A stretch of 64,000 nucleotides of DNA from Lentzea nigeriaca (lineage in GTDB: Bacteria > Actinomycetota > Actinomycetes > Mycobacteriales > Pseudonocardiaceae). Positions 7,737 through 15,747 of this stretch are shown here, one piece after another. Positions within the stretch are counted from its first letter, which is position 1; every line of letters starts with the position of its first letter. The notes beneath the pieces were generated by a model, which worked only from the letters and a program-made list of their open reading frames with translations, made no database searches and was not told where the DNA came from. Where the stretch lies: NCBI RefSeq assembly GCF_016907955.1, contig NZ_JAFBCX010000027.1:1-64000 (forward strand). Reading direction: 5' to 3'. A program made the translations under genes and the position numbers.

Positions 7737-8021
7737 ATGGAGCTTCCGGAGCCCTGGACGGTCGTGGACGACGAGACCAGGACCGCGCTCGAGGATCAGC
7801 TGCGAAGGGAAGTCGCCGACGGCCATCCGCTCTTCGGCAAGCCGGTCACGGCGGTTGCCCGCTGCGATCGGTGCGACGAGGTGTTGTACACCGTCGAAGA
7901 GGAGCCCGCGTGGTTCGCACAGGTCCATCTCACGTGGCGACGAACTCCGGACACCCCGCCGTGGCCACGGACAAAGCGACTGCCCTCACCGCTGGCCGGG
8001 AATCTCCTCGACCACCACTGA
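7737..8021 (+). CDS. Small conserved hypothetical protein
   Basis: 94 residues, no family name recognised. The visible features are MELPEPWTVVDDETRTALED, a short CxxC (CDRCDEVLY, about residues 43-51) that could bind zinc, and the tryptophan-rich tail VHLTWRRTPDTPPWPRT. Actinomycetes carry similar short proteins of unknown role. It ends nine bases before the stop of the gene on the opposite strand, so the two are convergent. No clear ribosome binding site was seen. Confidence 0.55.
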   Translation: MELPEPWTVVDDETRTALEDQLRREVADGHPLFGKPVTAVARCDRCDEVLYTVEEEPAWFAQVHLTWRRTPDTPPWPRTKRLPSPLAGNLLDHH

Positions 8022-8030
8022 ACCGGTGTG

Positions 8031-8486
8031 TCAGAAGGAGATCGCTTCCGACTGCATCCAGGCCGTGCGCGGAAAGCGTTGCAGGCCTTCCATCACGTGC
8101 GGCCCGAACGGCTCGACGTCCGCGCGCCACGCCACGATCCGTTGCGGCCACGGCGATTCCGCCTTCAGCAGGTTGTAGTGGTAGTTGCGCCAGTCATGCG
8201 GCGCGATCCGCAGCGCGTCGTCGAACACATGCTCCGAGACGAGGTCGTACGCCTCCTCCGGCCTCGTGGCCTGGGTGGGTGGCAGCACGTGCGTGACCTT
8301 CGCCCGGTAGGTGACGGCTCGGGTGCCGTCTTCGAGTGTTTCGCAGATGTAGTAACCGAAATCGGGTTTGAGCTCGTCGTGCGGCCACGGCGTCGCCGAG
8401 TAGTTCGGCTGCCACATGGCCCACGCGAGTCCAGGCGTGCCACCGGGAACCGGGTAGCGCGCGTTGTAGAGCCTGATCCAGACCAT
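8031..8486 (-). CDS. Hypothetical protein overlapping the 3' end of comEC
   Basis: 151 residues, function unknown. The sequence looks like a real globular protein (RLYNARYPVPGGTPGLAWAM, PDFGYYICETLEDGTRAV, HDWRNYHYNLLKAESPWP), not a shadow frame: it is aromatic-rich and low in Arg/Ser runs. AAGGAG lies about 8 bases upstream of ATG. It overlaps the last 322 bases of the comEC open frame on the same strand in a different register. The comEC residues over this stretch look like out-of-frame translation, so this gene is more likely the constrained one. Confidence 0.65.
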   Translation of the reverse strand: MVWIRLYNARYPVPGGTPGLAWAMWQPNYSATPWPHDELKPDFGYYICETLEDGTRAVTYRAKVTHVLPPTQATRPEEAYDLVSEHVFDDALRIAPHDWRNYHYNLLKAESPWPQRIVAWRADVEPFGPHVMEGLQRFPRTAWMQSEAISF

Positions 8487-10777
8487 CCTCTTCTCCTTCG
8501 TACTGTTCGATTCCCCGGCAACACCGCCAGGTCTCCGTTCTCGTCCGTGCGCAGCACCAGCGCACCTCCCGCCCGCAACATGTCGATCACGTGCGGGCTC
8601 GGGTGCCCGTAGCGGTTGCCCGCGCCGACACTCACCAGCGCCACTCGTGGCCGCACGGCCTCGAGAAACGCGGGCAGCGAGTACCGCGAACCGTGGTGCG
8701 GCACCTTGAGCACCTCGGCCCCGAGGTCCCGCTCCCCCAGCAACGCCGACTGTCCGGCCAGTTCGACGTCACCGGTGAGCAGCACCCGGCCTGCCCTGGT
8801 GTGTGCCTTGAGCACGAGCGAGTAGTCGTTGATCGTCGTGTTCGCGTCTCCTGCCGTCGGCGGGCGGCGCGGGCCCAGCACCTCCATTTCCAGTCCTGGC
8901 CAGGCAAACCGCTCGCCTGCCTTCGGTTCCACCACCCGCACACCACGGCTGCGGGCTTGAGCGCTGACCTCCTTCCACGCCCACGCGGGCTCCTTCAGCG
9001 GGCCGACCGCCACCGCGCCCACCGCACGCCCGGTGAGCACCGCGGAGAGGCCCTGAACGTGATCGGCGTGCAGGTGCGTCAGCACGACGAGCGGAATCCT
9101 CTTGATTCCCAACGTCTTCAGGCAGCGGTCGACGACTCCGGGGTCGGGCCCGGTGTCCACCACGACCGCGCGGTCGGCGTCGTCGGTCGCCAGGACCAGC
9201 GCGTCACCCTGGCCCACGTCACAGCTGACCACCTTCCAGCCGTCCGGCGGCCACGCCGGCGCCACGATCTTCATCGGCACCAGCACCACGAAGCCGCCGA
9301 TCAGCACCGCGACGACCAACGTCCGCGTCTTCTTGAGGCGCAGCAACAACACCACCGCTGCCACGACCACGACCAACGCGATCGCGCCGACCCAGCCGTC
9401 TGGCCATCCCACGGACGCTCCGGGCACGGTCGCCGCCTGCCGCCCGACCTGGATGAGCCACGTCACCGCAGGTCCGGCGACGTGCACGAGCAGTTCGGCT
9501 GCCGACTTCCACAGCGGCGCGACGGCTGCCGCCGCCACACCCAGCACCGTCGCCGGTGCGACCGCCGGGCCCGCGACCAGGTTGGCCACGATCGCCACGA
9601 GGCTGACCTGACCGGAGATCCCTGCGACCAACGGCGCCGTCGCGAGACTGGCGGCCGTGGGCACGACGATCGCCTCGGCGAGGCCGTTGGGCACGCCATG
9701 CGCTTTCAGTGCCCGCGACCACTTCGGCGCCACCAGCACGAGCGCCGCCGTGGCCACCACGGAAAGTGCGAACCCCGGATCGCCGCCCAGTGCCGGGTCG
9801 AGGAAGACCAGCACCAGGACTGCCGTTGCGAGGCTCGGGAGTGTGGACCGGCGACGACCCAGCACCAGCGCCAACAGAGTCACAGCACCCATGACCGCGG
9901 CTCTGAGAACGCTGGGCTCGGGGCCCGCCAGGACCACGAACCCGACCAGCGCCGCCATCGCTGTCCCGGCCGCTGTGCGCGGACCGGCCCTGAACCGCCT
10001 GGCCAGCAGGTAGACCGCGCCGCACACGATGGCGAGGTTCGCGCCGCTCACCGCCAGCAGGTGGGAGAGGCCCGCGGTGCGGAACTCGTCGACCACGCGC
10101 GGCACCATCCGGTCGCTGTCGCCCACCACGAGTGCCGGGAGGAGCCCGGCTTCCTCGTCGTCGAGGACCGCGCTGGCTTCTCTCAGGCCGTCGCGGAGGT
10201 GATCTGCCCAGCTCTGCCAGATCGGAGGTGGCTGAGGGTCGATCGGCGGGCCGCGCACTCGGAGCAAAGCCGACGTCAGATCGCCACGTCGAGGTGGAGC
10301 GAGCGTGCCTTTCGCTGTGACCTTCTGACCTGGCAACAGGTTTCGCCACTTGTCCACGGGGGCCAGCAGAACCAGGTGGGCGCCGTTCGCGGTAGCGGTG
10401 ATGACCACGTGGTCGACGCCCGCCTGGCGGCCGCCGAAGCCCGCGGCTCTGATGCCTCTGGGTCGGGTGCTGAGCTCGACCGTGAGGGTGGTGGCACGGC
10501 CTTCATCGGCGGCCAGGCGGAGTGGGTGGGTTTCGGCCTTCAGGACGTTGCCTCCCACCCAGGCTGCGGCCAACGGGCCGGAGATCAGCAGGGCTATGGC
10601 GCACGTTCGGGTCCACCACGCCCGCCGCCACGCCGCCAGGCCGACGGCTCCCGCTGCCAGGCCGGTGAGGACTGCCGCCTGCCAGCTCAGGAAGAGACCG
10701 GCGACGGCGGTGGCCCACACGGCTGTCGCGGCTGGGACCAGGCGGTAGTCGTGGGTTATCGGGTGTCTGCGGACCAC
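8165..10777 (-). CDS. comEC: ComEC/Rec2 DNA-uptake channel protein
   Basis: Open frame of 870 residues. The order is an N-terminal DUF4131/OB-like part after two membrane helices, the competence domain with many membrane helices (from LLPALVVGDSDRMVP and FRTAGLSHLLAVSGANLAIV onward), and a C-terminal metallo-beta-lactamase-like domain with the metal motif HLHADH near residue 566 and KVPHHGSRYS. It forms the channel that takes single-stranded DNA across the membrane in transformable bacteria; in actinomycetes its role is mostly untested. The last roughly 107 residues (after LAVLPGNR) are Arg/Ser/Thr-rich, run over the neighbouring gene and are atypical; the usual stop seems to have been lost. 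It is downstream of comEA. Confidence 0.9.
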   Translation of the reverse strand: MVRRHPITHDYRLVPAATAVWATAVAGLFLSWQAAVLTGLAAGAVGLAAWRRAWWTRTCAIALLISGPLAAAWVGGNVLKAETHPLRLAADEGRATTLTVELSTRPRGIRAAGFGGRQAGVDHVVITATANGAHLVLLAPVDKWRNLLPGQKVTAKGTLAPPRRGDLTSALLRVRGPPIDPQPPPIWQSWADHLRDGLREASAVLDDEEAGLLPALVVGDSDRMVPRVVDEFRTAGLSHLLAVSGANLAIVCGAVYLLARRFRAGPRTAAGTAMAALVGFVVLAGPEPSVLRAAVMGAVTLLALVLGRRRSTLPSLATAVLVLVFLDPALGGDPGFALSVVATAALVLVAPKWSRALKAHGVPNGLAEAIVVPTAASLATAPLVAGISGQVSLVAIVANLVAGPAVAPATVLGVAAAAVAPLWKSAAELLVHVAGPAVTWLIQVGRQAATVPGASVGWPDGWVGAIALVVVVAAVVLLLRLKKTRTLVVAVLIGGFVVLVPMKIVAPAWPPDGWKVVSCDVGQGDALVLATDDADRAVVVDTGPDPGVVDRCLKTLGIKRIPLVVLTHLHADHVQGLSAVLTGRAVGAVAVGPLKEPAWAWKEVSAQARSRGVRVVEPKAGERFAWPGLEMEVLGPRRPPTAGDANTTINDYSLVLKAHTRAGRVLLTGDVELAGQSALLGERDLGAEVLKVPHHGSRYSLPAFLEAVRPRVALVSVGAGNRYGHPSPHVIDMLRAGGALVLRTDENGDLAVLPGNRTVRRRRGWSGSGSTTRATRFPVARLDSRGPCGSRTTRRRRGRTTSSNPISVTTSAKHSKTAPEPSPTGRRSRTCCHPPRPRGRRRRTTSSRSMCSTTRCGSRRMTGATTTTTC

Positions 10778-10879
10778 TGCGGCCTCCTTCGTCCGGTGGG
10801 AGGTCGCAGGTCGGGGCTTGGGCTGCCTTGGCAGGTGATGCGGACAGATCGCATGACGAGGCTCCTGTTGGTGGCCGAG

Positions 10880-11167
10880 CTAGGTGATGACCGCCGCACA
10901 CAGGCGGCAGGGTGGTTTCCTCACTGGCGGTGGGGCCGGGAGTGGAGTCGGGGCTGGGAAGGACCGCAGCAGGTACCGGACCGCGCCAGCCAGCAGACGG
11001 GGACGGCGGCGGCGTTTCGGGGTGCGGGCGCGGTGGAGCGGGAAAGCGAGCTCGATCCGGCAGGGCGGGTGGTTGCGGTCTGCCGGGGGCGGAGCCGGGT
11101 TCGTCAGGTGGTGGAACTGGGCCTTGGTGCGGACGTAGAGGGACAAGGCCGTGGCGGCGAAGGTCAT
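10880..11167 (-). CDS. Possible small basic protein between comEA and comEC
   Basis: 95 codons; ATG overlaps the comEA stop (ATGA), which is the only positional argument for a gene. The sequence starts MTFAATALSLYVRTKAQFHH and is then Pro/Arg-rich with several Cys; nothing is recognised. High-GC DNA throws up such frames by chance, so this is weak. Without it, 10778-11163 is a 386-base gap with no other candidate. Confidence 0.28.
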   Translation of the reverse strand: MTFAATALSLYVRTKAQFHHLTNPAPPPADRNHPPCRIELAFPLHRARTPKRRRRPRLLAGAVRYLLRSFPAPTPLPAPPPVRKPPCRLCAAVIT

Positions 11168-11847
11168 GTGTGGACCAGGTCGGCCAGCTTGGCGAGTTTG
11201 GAGTCGCCTATGCCTTCCACCTCGCGGAGTTGATCGACCGAGGCGAACGGGCCCTTGCGGGTGCGACGATCGACTATGCGCTGGGCCGTCACCGGGCCCA
11301 CGCCGGGAAGGGCGTCCAGTTCGGAGGCCGTGGCCGAGTTCAGGTCCAGCTTGGACGGCACGGCTGCGGGCGCGGCCGGAGGTGGTATGCCCACGGCTAT
11401 CTGCTCGCCGTCGGCGAGTTTGCGGGCGAGGTTCAGGGCGTGGAGATCGGCGCCCGGCTTGATGCCACCGGCCAGCCGGACGGCGTCGGCCACTCGGGCG
11501 CCGGACGTCACCGTCACCAGGCCTGGCGTCACCACCTCGCCGATCACGTTCACCACCAGCTCCGGAGCCGGGGCCGTGGTGCTCACGAGGGCCATCGCCG
11601 GGGCCTGTTCCGCCGCAGGGCTCTGCCACCAGCTGCCCAGGCCGATCACGGTGCAGGCGACGGCGATGCCCAGGGCCAGGAGACCTCGGCGGGGAACTCG
11701 GGGCAGGCGGAAGCGGCGGCGGGGTGTGCCGTGTTCGTCCGAGTCTTCCGAGCGTGCGTAGACCAGGGTCGGGTCGGCGCGGACCTTGGCGGCCAGGGCG
11801 GCCAGGCGTTCGCTCGGGCTGTCGGCCGGGTGGGGGCGGGGGAGCAT
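11164..11847 (-). CDS. comEA: ComEA family DNA-binding protein
   Basis: 227 residues: cytoplasmic N-terminus, one membrane helix (about 54-72, GLLALGIAVACTVIGLGSW), a SLBB/S1-like domain (about 95-150, VVNVIGEVVTPGLVTV) and a C-terminal double helix-hairpin-helix (DLNSATASELDALPGVGPVTAQRIVD, about 167-227). It captures double-stranded DNA outside the membrane and passes it to ComEC, whose gene lies downstream on the same strand; this is the usual pairing. The ATG start follows a sequence rich in GGGG. Confidence 0.93.
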   Translation of the reverse strand: MLPRPHPADSPSERLAALAAKVRADPTLVYARSEDSDEHGTPRRRFRLPRVPRRGLLALGIAVACTVIGLGSWWQSPAAEQAPAMALVSTTAPAPELVVNVIGEVVTPGLVTVTSGARVADAVRLAGGIKPGADLHALNLARKLADGEQIAVGIPPPAAPAAVPSKLDLNSATASELDALPGVGPVTAQRIVDRRTRKGPFASVDQLREVEGIGDSKLAKLADLVHT

Positions 11848-11934
11848 GGGGGCGACGTTACGGAGCGGGACGGGTGGGATGACCGGGTTGGCTCCGGGGC
11901 TGTGGATTACTCGCGGGTTGTGGACAGGTCGCGA

Positions 11935-12852
11935 TCACTCGGGGCTTGGAGACGGGGAATTGTCGGGGGTCTGTGGGAGGATGTCCGGTCCTCCTGGCAG
12001 CACCACCACGCCCAGCACCCCTGGGCCCGTGTGGGCGCCGATCACCGCCCCGACCTCGGAGATCACGCACCCCGTCGAGCCGGGCAGGCGTTCGTCGAGG
12101 CGCGTGGCCAGTTCGGCGGCGCGTTCGGGAGCCGCCAGGTGGTGCACTGCCAGACCCACCGGGCCGTCGCCAGCCGCGGCCGCCGCCAGGTCGACCAGGC
12201 GGCCAACGGCTCGGCTCATCGTGCGGACCTTCTCCAGGGGCACGATCCGGCCGTCGTCCATGTGCAGCAACGGCTTCACGGCCAGCGCGGTCCCCACCAG
12301 CGCCGCCGCCGTGCCGATCCGCCCGCCACGGCGCAGGTGCTCCAGGGTTTCCAGGCAGAAGAACATCCGGGTCTGAGCGGCAGCGGACGAAGCCGCCTCC
12401 TCCACGGCAGCGTGCGAACGTCCGTCAGCAACGGCCGCACACGCGCGCAACACCGCGAAACCGAGCCCCATGCCCGTCGAGCGCGAGTCGACCACCCGAA
12501 TCCGGGACGAGTCGACCTCCTCGGCAGCCAGCCGCGCCGCCTCCCACGTCCCAGAGAGCTCACGAGAGAGATGCACGGACACGATCGCGTCCGACGACGA
12601 CAGAACGTCCCGGTACACGGCAGCCATCTCGCCAGGCGTCGGACGGGACGTGGTCACGCGGCGATGCTCGGCAAGAGCACTCGCCAGCTCGAAAGGACCG
12701 AAGTCGACGCCATCGAGGCGTCCGGCACCGTCCACCGCCACGTGCAGCGGCACCACGGTGATCGAATGGCGCTTCGCGAACCCCTCGGGCAGGTATGCCG
12801 TGGAGTCGGTGACGATGGAGATGCGCACGAGCGACGAGCCTACGGGGCTCAC
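11935..12852 (-). CDS. DegV family fatty-acid-binding protein
   Basis: 305 residues. The DegV fold is clear: IVTDSTAYLP at the N-terminus, the TSRPTPGE motif (about 68-76), and EHLRRGGRIG, which contacts the carboxylate. DegV/FakB proteins bind a fatty acid and present it to a FakA kinase; no fakA is in this window. The start could be ATG at 12852, or GTG a few codons in (VRISIVTDS); the ATG overlaps the 3' end of octT by four bases. This gene sits at the position of Rv2417c. Confidence 0.9.
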   Translation of the reverse strand: MSPVGSSLVRISIVTDSTAYLPEGFAKRHSITVVPLHVAVDGAGRLDGVDFGPFELASALAEHRRVTTSRPTPGEMAAVYRDVLSSSDAIVSVHLSRELSGTWEAARLAAEEVDSSRIRVVDSRSTGMGLGFAVLRACAAVADGRSHAAVEEAASSAAAQTRMFFCLETLEHLRRGGRIGTAAALVGTALAVKPLLHMDDGRIVPLEKVRTMSRAVGRLVDLAAAAAGDGPVGLAVHHLAAPERAAELATRLDERLPGSTGCVISEVGAVIGAHTGPGVLGVVVLPGGPDILPQTPDNSPSPSPE

Positions 12853-13562
12853 TCCTCCGAAGGACTCAACGCCACGGACGAGATGAGAGCAGCCATCGCC
12901 TTCCCCACCAGCTCGTGCCCCTCCCAGCCCCAGTGCATCCCGTCCGGATTTCCGGCGCCCGACCGCACGTGCTCCCCGATCACGGCAGGCAGATCCAGCA
13001 ACGGCACCCCCGCACGTGCGGCCCAGCCACGCACAGCGGCAACCGCAGCCGCGTGCCCGTCATGCACAAACCGGTACGTAGGAGCCCGATGCACCGACGG
13101 CACGATCCCCACCGCCGGCATCTTGTACTCGAGATTGCGCACCGACCGCAGCATGTCCCGCAGATATCGCGCAGTCAGCGCCGGAGGCAACGCCACGCGC
13201 GCGTAGGGCGCCAACAGCGGCTGAACGTCCAGATAACGCGCACGCACCCACCGCCGTAACCAGTCAGGCCGCACATAACGCAGCCCCTCACGCAGATACG
13301 TGGGCAACGGCGACGGAAGCGTGTCCATGCTCCCCACCGCGAACACCAGAACATCGGTGCGCGGCAGCAACGACCAGATCCGCGGATCCCCGGTCAGCGC
13401 CCACCAGGCGTCCCGAGCCGTCCACCCGAACCCGGCCGCGAGCTCCGCCGACCCACCCAGCTCAGCGGCGCAGATGTTGTGCCACAGCCGCGGATGATCA
13501 GCGGGTAACGGCCCGGAAGGCCCGAAGAACGACAGCGAGTCCCCGAGGACGAGCAGTCTCAA
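12849..13562 (-). CDS. octT: SGNH-fold acyltransferase, likely diglucosylglycerate octanoyltransferase
   Basis: 237 residues from a TTG start that overlaps the gpgP stop (TTGA). The block-I motif VLGDSLSFFG carries the nucleophilic Ser; the C-terminal DGMHWGWEGH supplies Asp and His. In M. tuberculosis the gene at this place (Rv2418c, between a degV gene and gpgP) encodes OctT, which octanoylates diglucosylglycerate early in methylglucose lipopolysaccharide synthesis. Gene order here is the same, so I assign octT by family plus position. A generic SGNH esterase is the alternative. Rejecting the longer upstream frame is safe because it runs through gpgP out of frame. Confidence 0.78.
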   Translation of the reverse strand: MRLLVLGDSLSFFGPSGPLPADHPRLWHNICAAELGGSAELAAGFGWTARDAWWALTGDPRIWSLLPRTDVLVFAVGSMDTLPSPLPTYLREGLRYVRPDWLRRWVRARYLDVQPLLAPYARVALPPALTARYLRDMLRSVRNLEYKMPAVGIVPSVHRAPTYRFVHDGHAAAVAAVRGWAARAGVPLLDLPAVIGEHVRSGAGNPDGMHWGWEGHELVGKAMAALISSVALSPSEE

Positions 13563-14164
13563 CGCGTGGTGCCCGCGTTGTACGACGTCAGCCGCCACCG
13601 TTCGTTGCGGCGAGTGAACACCGTCCAGTGGCAGTTCGAGATGCCGCCGAGCTGCGACCAGGTCTGCACCGGCAGATCCAGCAGCCGCCCGGTCAACGCG
13701 CTGATCAGGCCACCGTGCGCGCACAGCATGACGGTGCCGGTGAACTCCGCGTCCACCTCGTGCACGACCTGGATGGCCCGTTCGGCCACCTCGACGCGCG
13801 ACTCGCCGTCCGGCGGCGTGTAGGTGGGGTCCGTGCGCCAGATGGTCACCGCACCCGGCCACTCCTGCTCCACCTCGGCCAGGTTCAGCCCCTGCCACTT
13901 GCCCAGGTGGGTCTCGCGCAGCCGTTCGTCGATCCGCAGCGGGATGTCCGTGGACGACGCGAACACACCGGCGGTGTTGCGCGCCCGTTGCAGGTCGGAG
14001 GCGACCACGATCTCCGGTTCGAACCCGGCGAGCACCGGAACGGCGAACCTGGCCTGGTTCAAGCCGGTCTCGGTGAGCGCCGAGTCCAGATGACCCTGCA
14101 GACGACCTGTCGCGTTGTAGTCGGTCTCACCGTGCCGCCACAGCACGAGCCGGCTCAGGGCCAT
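13559..14164 (-). CDS. gpgP: Histidine phosphatase, likely glucosyl-3-phosphoglycerate phosphatase
   Basis: 201 residues. The phosphohistidine motif LWRHGETDYN (His10) and the second catalytic block LCAHGGLISAL mark the histidine-phosphatase (phosphoglycerate mutase-like) superfamily. At the equivalent locus in mycobacteria (Rv2419c) this enzyme is GpgP, which dephosphorylates glucosyl-3-phosphoglycerate to glucosylglycerate. It is followed with overlap by octT, supporting that role. It starts 8 bases after the rsfS stop, so rsfS-gpgP-octT-degV form one transcription unit. Confidence 0.85.
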   Translation of the reverse strand: MALSRLVLWRHGETDYNATGRLQGHLDSALTETGLNQARFAVPVLAGFEPEIVVASDLQRARNTAGVFASSTDIPLRIDERLRETHLGKWQGLNLAEVEQEWPGAVTIWRTDPTYTPPDGESRVEVAERAIQVVHEVDAEFTGTVMLCAHGGLISALTGRLLDLPVQTWSQLGGISNCHWTVFTRRNERWRLTSYNAGTTR

Positions 14165-14172
14165 CCTCTACC

Positions 14173-14556
14173 TCATTCAGCCGTGGACTCGGCGGGGACG
14201 TCCGCTTCGAACTCGATGCGCGGGCAGTCCTTCCACAGCCGCTCCAGGCCGTAGAAGCTGCGCTCCTCCGTGTGCTGCACGTGCACGACGACGTCCACGA
14301 AGTCCAGCAGCACCCAACGGCCCTCGCGAGCCCCTTCGCGGCGCACCGGCTTCGTGCCGGCCTCCCGCAGCTTCTCCTCGATGTTGTCGACGATCGCGCC
14401 GACCTGCCGCTCGTTCGGAGCGGACGCGATCACGAACACGTCAGTGATCACGAGCTGGTCGGAGACGTCGAGCACCATCACGTCGTGCGCCTTCTTGTCG
14501 GCCGCTGCGTTCGCCGCGACCAGCGCCAGCCGTCGTGCCTCGTCGGTGGCTGCCAC
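14173..14556 (-). CDS. rsfS: Ribosome silencing factor
   Basis: 127 residues from GTG with GAGGAG seven bases upstream. RsfS binds L14 on the 50S subunit and blocks joining with 30S. The family pattern is clear (KKAHDVMVLDVSDQLVITDVFVIASAPNERQV, split here as read, and WVLLDFVDVVVHVQHTEER). It stands between nadD/cspA and gpgP as in other actinobacteria. The upstream ATG extension (to 14640) has no family similarity. Confidence 0.95.
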   Translation of the reverse strand: MAATDEARRLALVAANAAADKKAHDVMVLDVSDQLVITDVFVIASAPNERQVGAIVDNIEEKLREAGTKPVRREGAREGRWVLLDFVDVVVHVQHTEERSFYGLERLWKDCPRIEFEADVPAESTAE

Positions 14557-14651
14557 GTCACTCCTCTGACTTCCGGCGAGCGTCGTTACGCCCGCACGAG
14601 TTACTGAGGGTACCGGCGACCGCCAACCGTTACTTCGCACTCACGCATGAC

Positions 14652-14683
14652 GAAGGCCACCCCAGCGCCCTGGGGTGGCCTTC
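14652..14683. terminator. Hairpin terminator between cspA and rsfS
   Basis: GAAGGCCACCCCAG and CTGGGGTGGCCTTC form a perfect 14-bp stem with a CGCC loop, 15 bases past the cspA stop. It separates cspA from rsfS, so rsfS needs its own promoter or read-through. Confidence 0.88.
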
Positions 14684-14698
14684 ACCTGCGCCGAAGCT

Positions 14699-14902
14699 TT
14701 AGAGCGGAACGACCTTCTGGGCCTGCGGACCCTTCTGGCCCTGTCCGACCTCGAACTCGACCTTCTGGTTCTCCTCGAGCGAGCGGAACCCCTTGGACTG
14801 GATCTCCGAGTAGTGCACGAAGACGTCAGCCGAGCCGTCGTCGGGGGCGATGAAACCGAACCCCTTCTCGGCGTTGAACCACTTCACGGTGCCTGTAGCC
14901 AA
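14699..14902 (-). CDS. Cold shock protein, CspA family
   Basis: 67 residues, exactly family length when started at TTG 14902 (encodes MATGTVKWFNAEKGFGFI). Both RNA-binding motifs are intact (KGFGFI and VFVHY). It is a single OB-fold RNA chaperone. The TTG start has AAAGG upstream; GTG at 14917 would add five residues. It lies between nadD and rsfS, which are adjacent in M. tuberculosis, and has its own terminator. Confidence 0.93.
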   Translation of the reverse strand: MATGTVKWFNAEKGFGFIAPDDGSADVFVHYSEIQSKGFRSLEENQKVEFEVGQGQKGPQAQKVVPL

Positions 14903-14987
14903 AGCCTTGCCTTTCACCAACCAGCAACAACGCGATGATTGTTGCTCCCCGAGACCGCGGATGCACGCGAAATCCACCCAAACGTGG

Positions 14988-15569
14988 TCACGACTCGGAG
15001 TACAAGCCCGTTTTGGCGATGTACTGGACCACACCGTCTGGGACCAAATACCAAACCGGCTGGCCGGAAGCGGTCCGCGCGCGGCAGCCGGTGGACGAGA
15101 TGGCCATCGCCGGGACCTCGACGAGCGACACGGCTCCTGGCGGCAGGTGATGGTCGTTCAGCGTGTAACCCGGACGGGTGACCCCGATGAAGTGGGCCAG
15201 CTCGAACGCGTCCGCGGCGCGCTTCCACGACAGGATCTGCTCCAGCGCGTCGGCACCGGTGATGAAGAACAGGTCGGCGTCCGGGTACTGCTTCTTCAGG
15301 TCCGTGAGCGTGTCCACCGTGTACGTGGGGCCGTCACGGTCGATGTCCACGCGACTGACCGAGAAACGGGGGTTGGACGCGGTGGCGATGACCGTCATCA
15401 GGTAGCGGTCCTCGGCGGGTGACACCTCGCGCGACGACTTCTGCCACGGCTGCCCCGTCGGTACGAAGATCACGCGATCCAGGTCGAACCTGGCCTGTAC
15501 CTCGCTGGCGGCCACGAGGTGGCCGTGGTGGATGGGGTCGAACGTGCCACCCATGACGCCGATGCGCAT
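14988..15569 (-). CDS. nadD: Nicotinate-nucleotide adenylyltransferase
   Basis: 193 residues; joins NaMN and ATP to give deamido-NAD. The nucleotidyltransferase motif GGTFDPIHHGHLVAA (HxGH) is at the N-terminus and ISSTGCR near the C-terminus is the ISSTxxR motif. The ATG at 15569 starts immediately before MRIGVMGGTFDP; longer frames are not conserved. A strong hairpin sits 13 bases upstream. Confidence 0.96.
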   Translation of the reverse strand: MRIGVMGGTFDPIHHGHLVAASEVQARFDLDRVIFVPTGQPWQKSSREVSPAEDRYLMTVIATASNPRFSVSRVDIDRDGPTYTVDTLTDLKKQYPDADLFFITGADALEQILSWKRAADAFELAHFIGVTRPGYTLNDHHLPPGAVSLVEVPAMAISSTGCRARTASGQPVWYLVPDGVVQYIAKTGLYSES

Positions 15570-15581
15570 CAAAACAGCGTA

Positions 15582-15659
15582 GACGGGCGCGGACCGCTCC
15601 CATGGTCCAGCGCCCGTCGTGCTGATCACACCGGACGGCCCTGGGGGAGGACGGGCCGT
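15582..15659 (-). terminator. Two hairpins between P450 and nadD
   Basis: Stem one is GACGGGCGC + GGACC pairing with GGTCC + GCGCCCGTC (15582-15618) and is followed on the minus strand by a T-rich run (TACGCTGTTTTG). Stem two is ACGGCCC / GGGCCGT (15635-15659). Together they likely terminate the P450 transcript; the first is so close to the nadD start that it could also lie in the nadD leader. Confidence 0.65.
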
Positions 15660-15747
15660 GCGGCGCGCGGCCCACCCCGAAGCAGAGCCGCGCAATGGAG
15701 GAACGCACGCCCCCACACTCCATGACGCGGGTCTGCCAAGATTTTTC

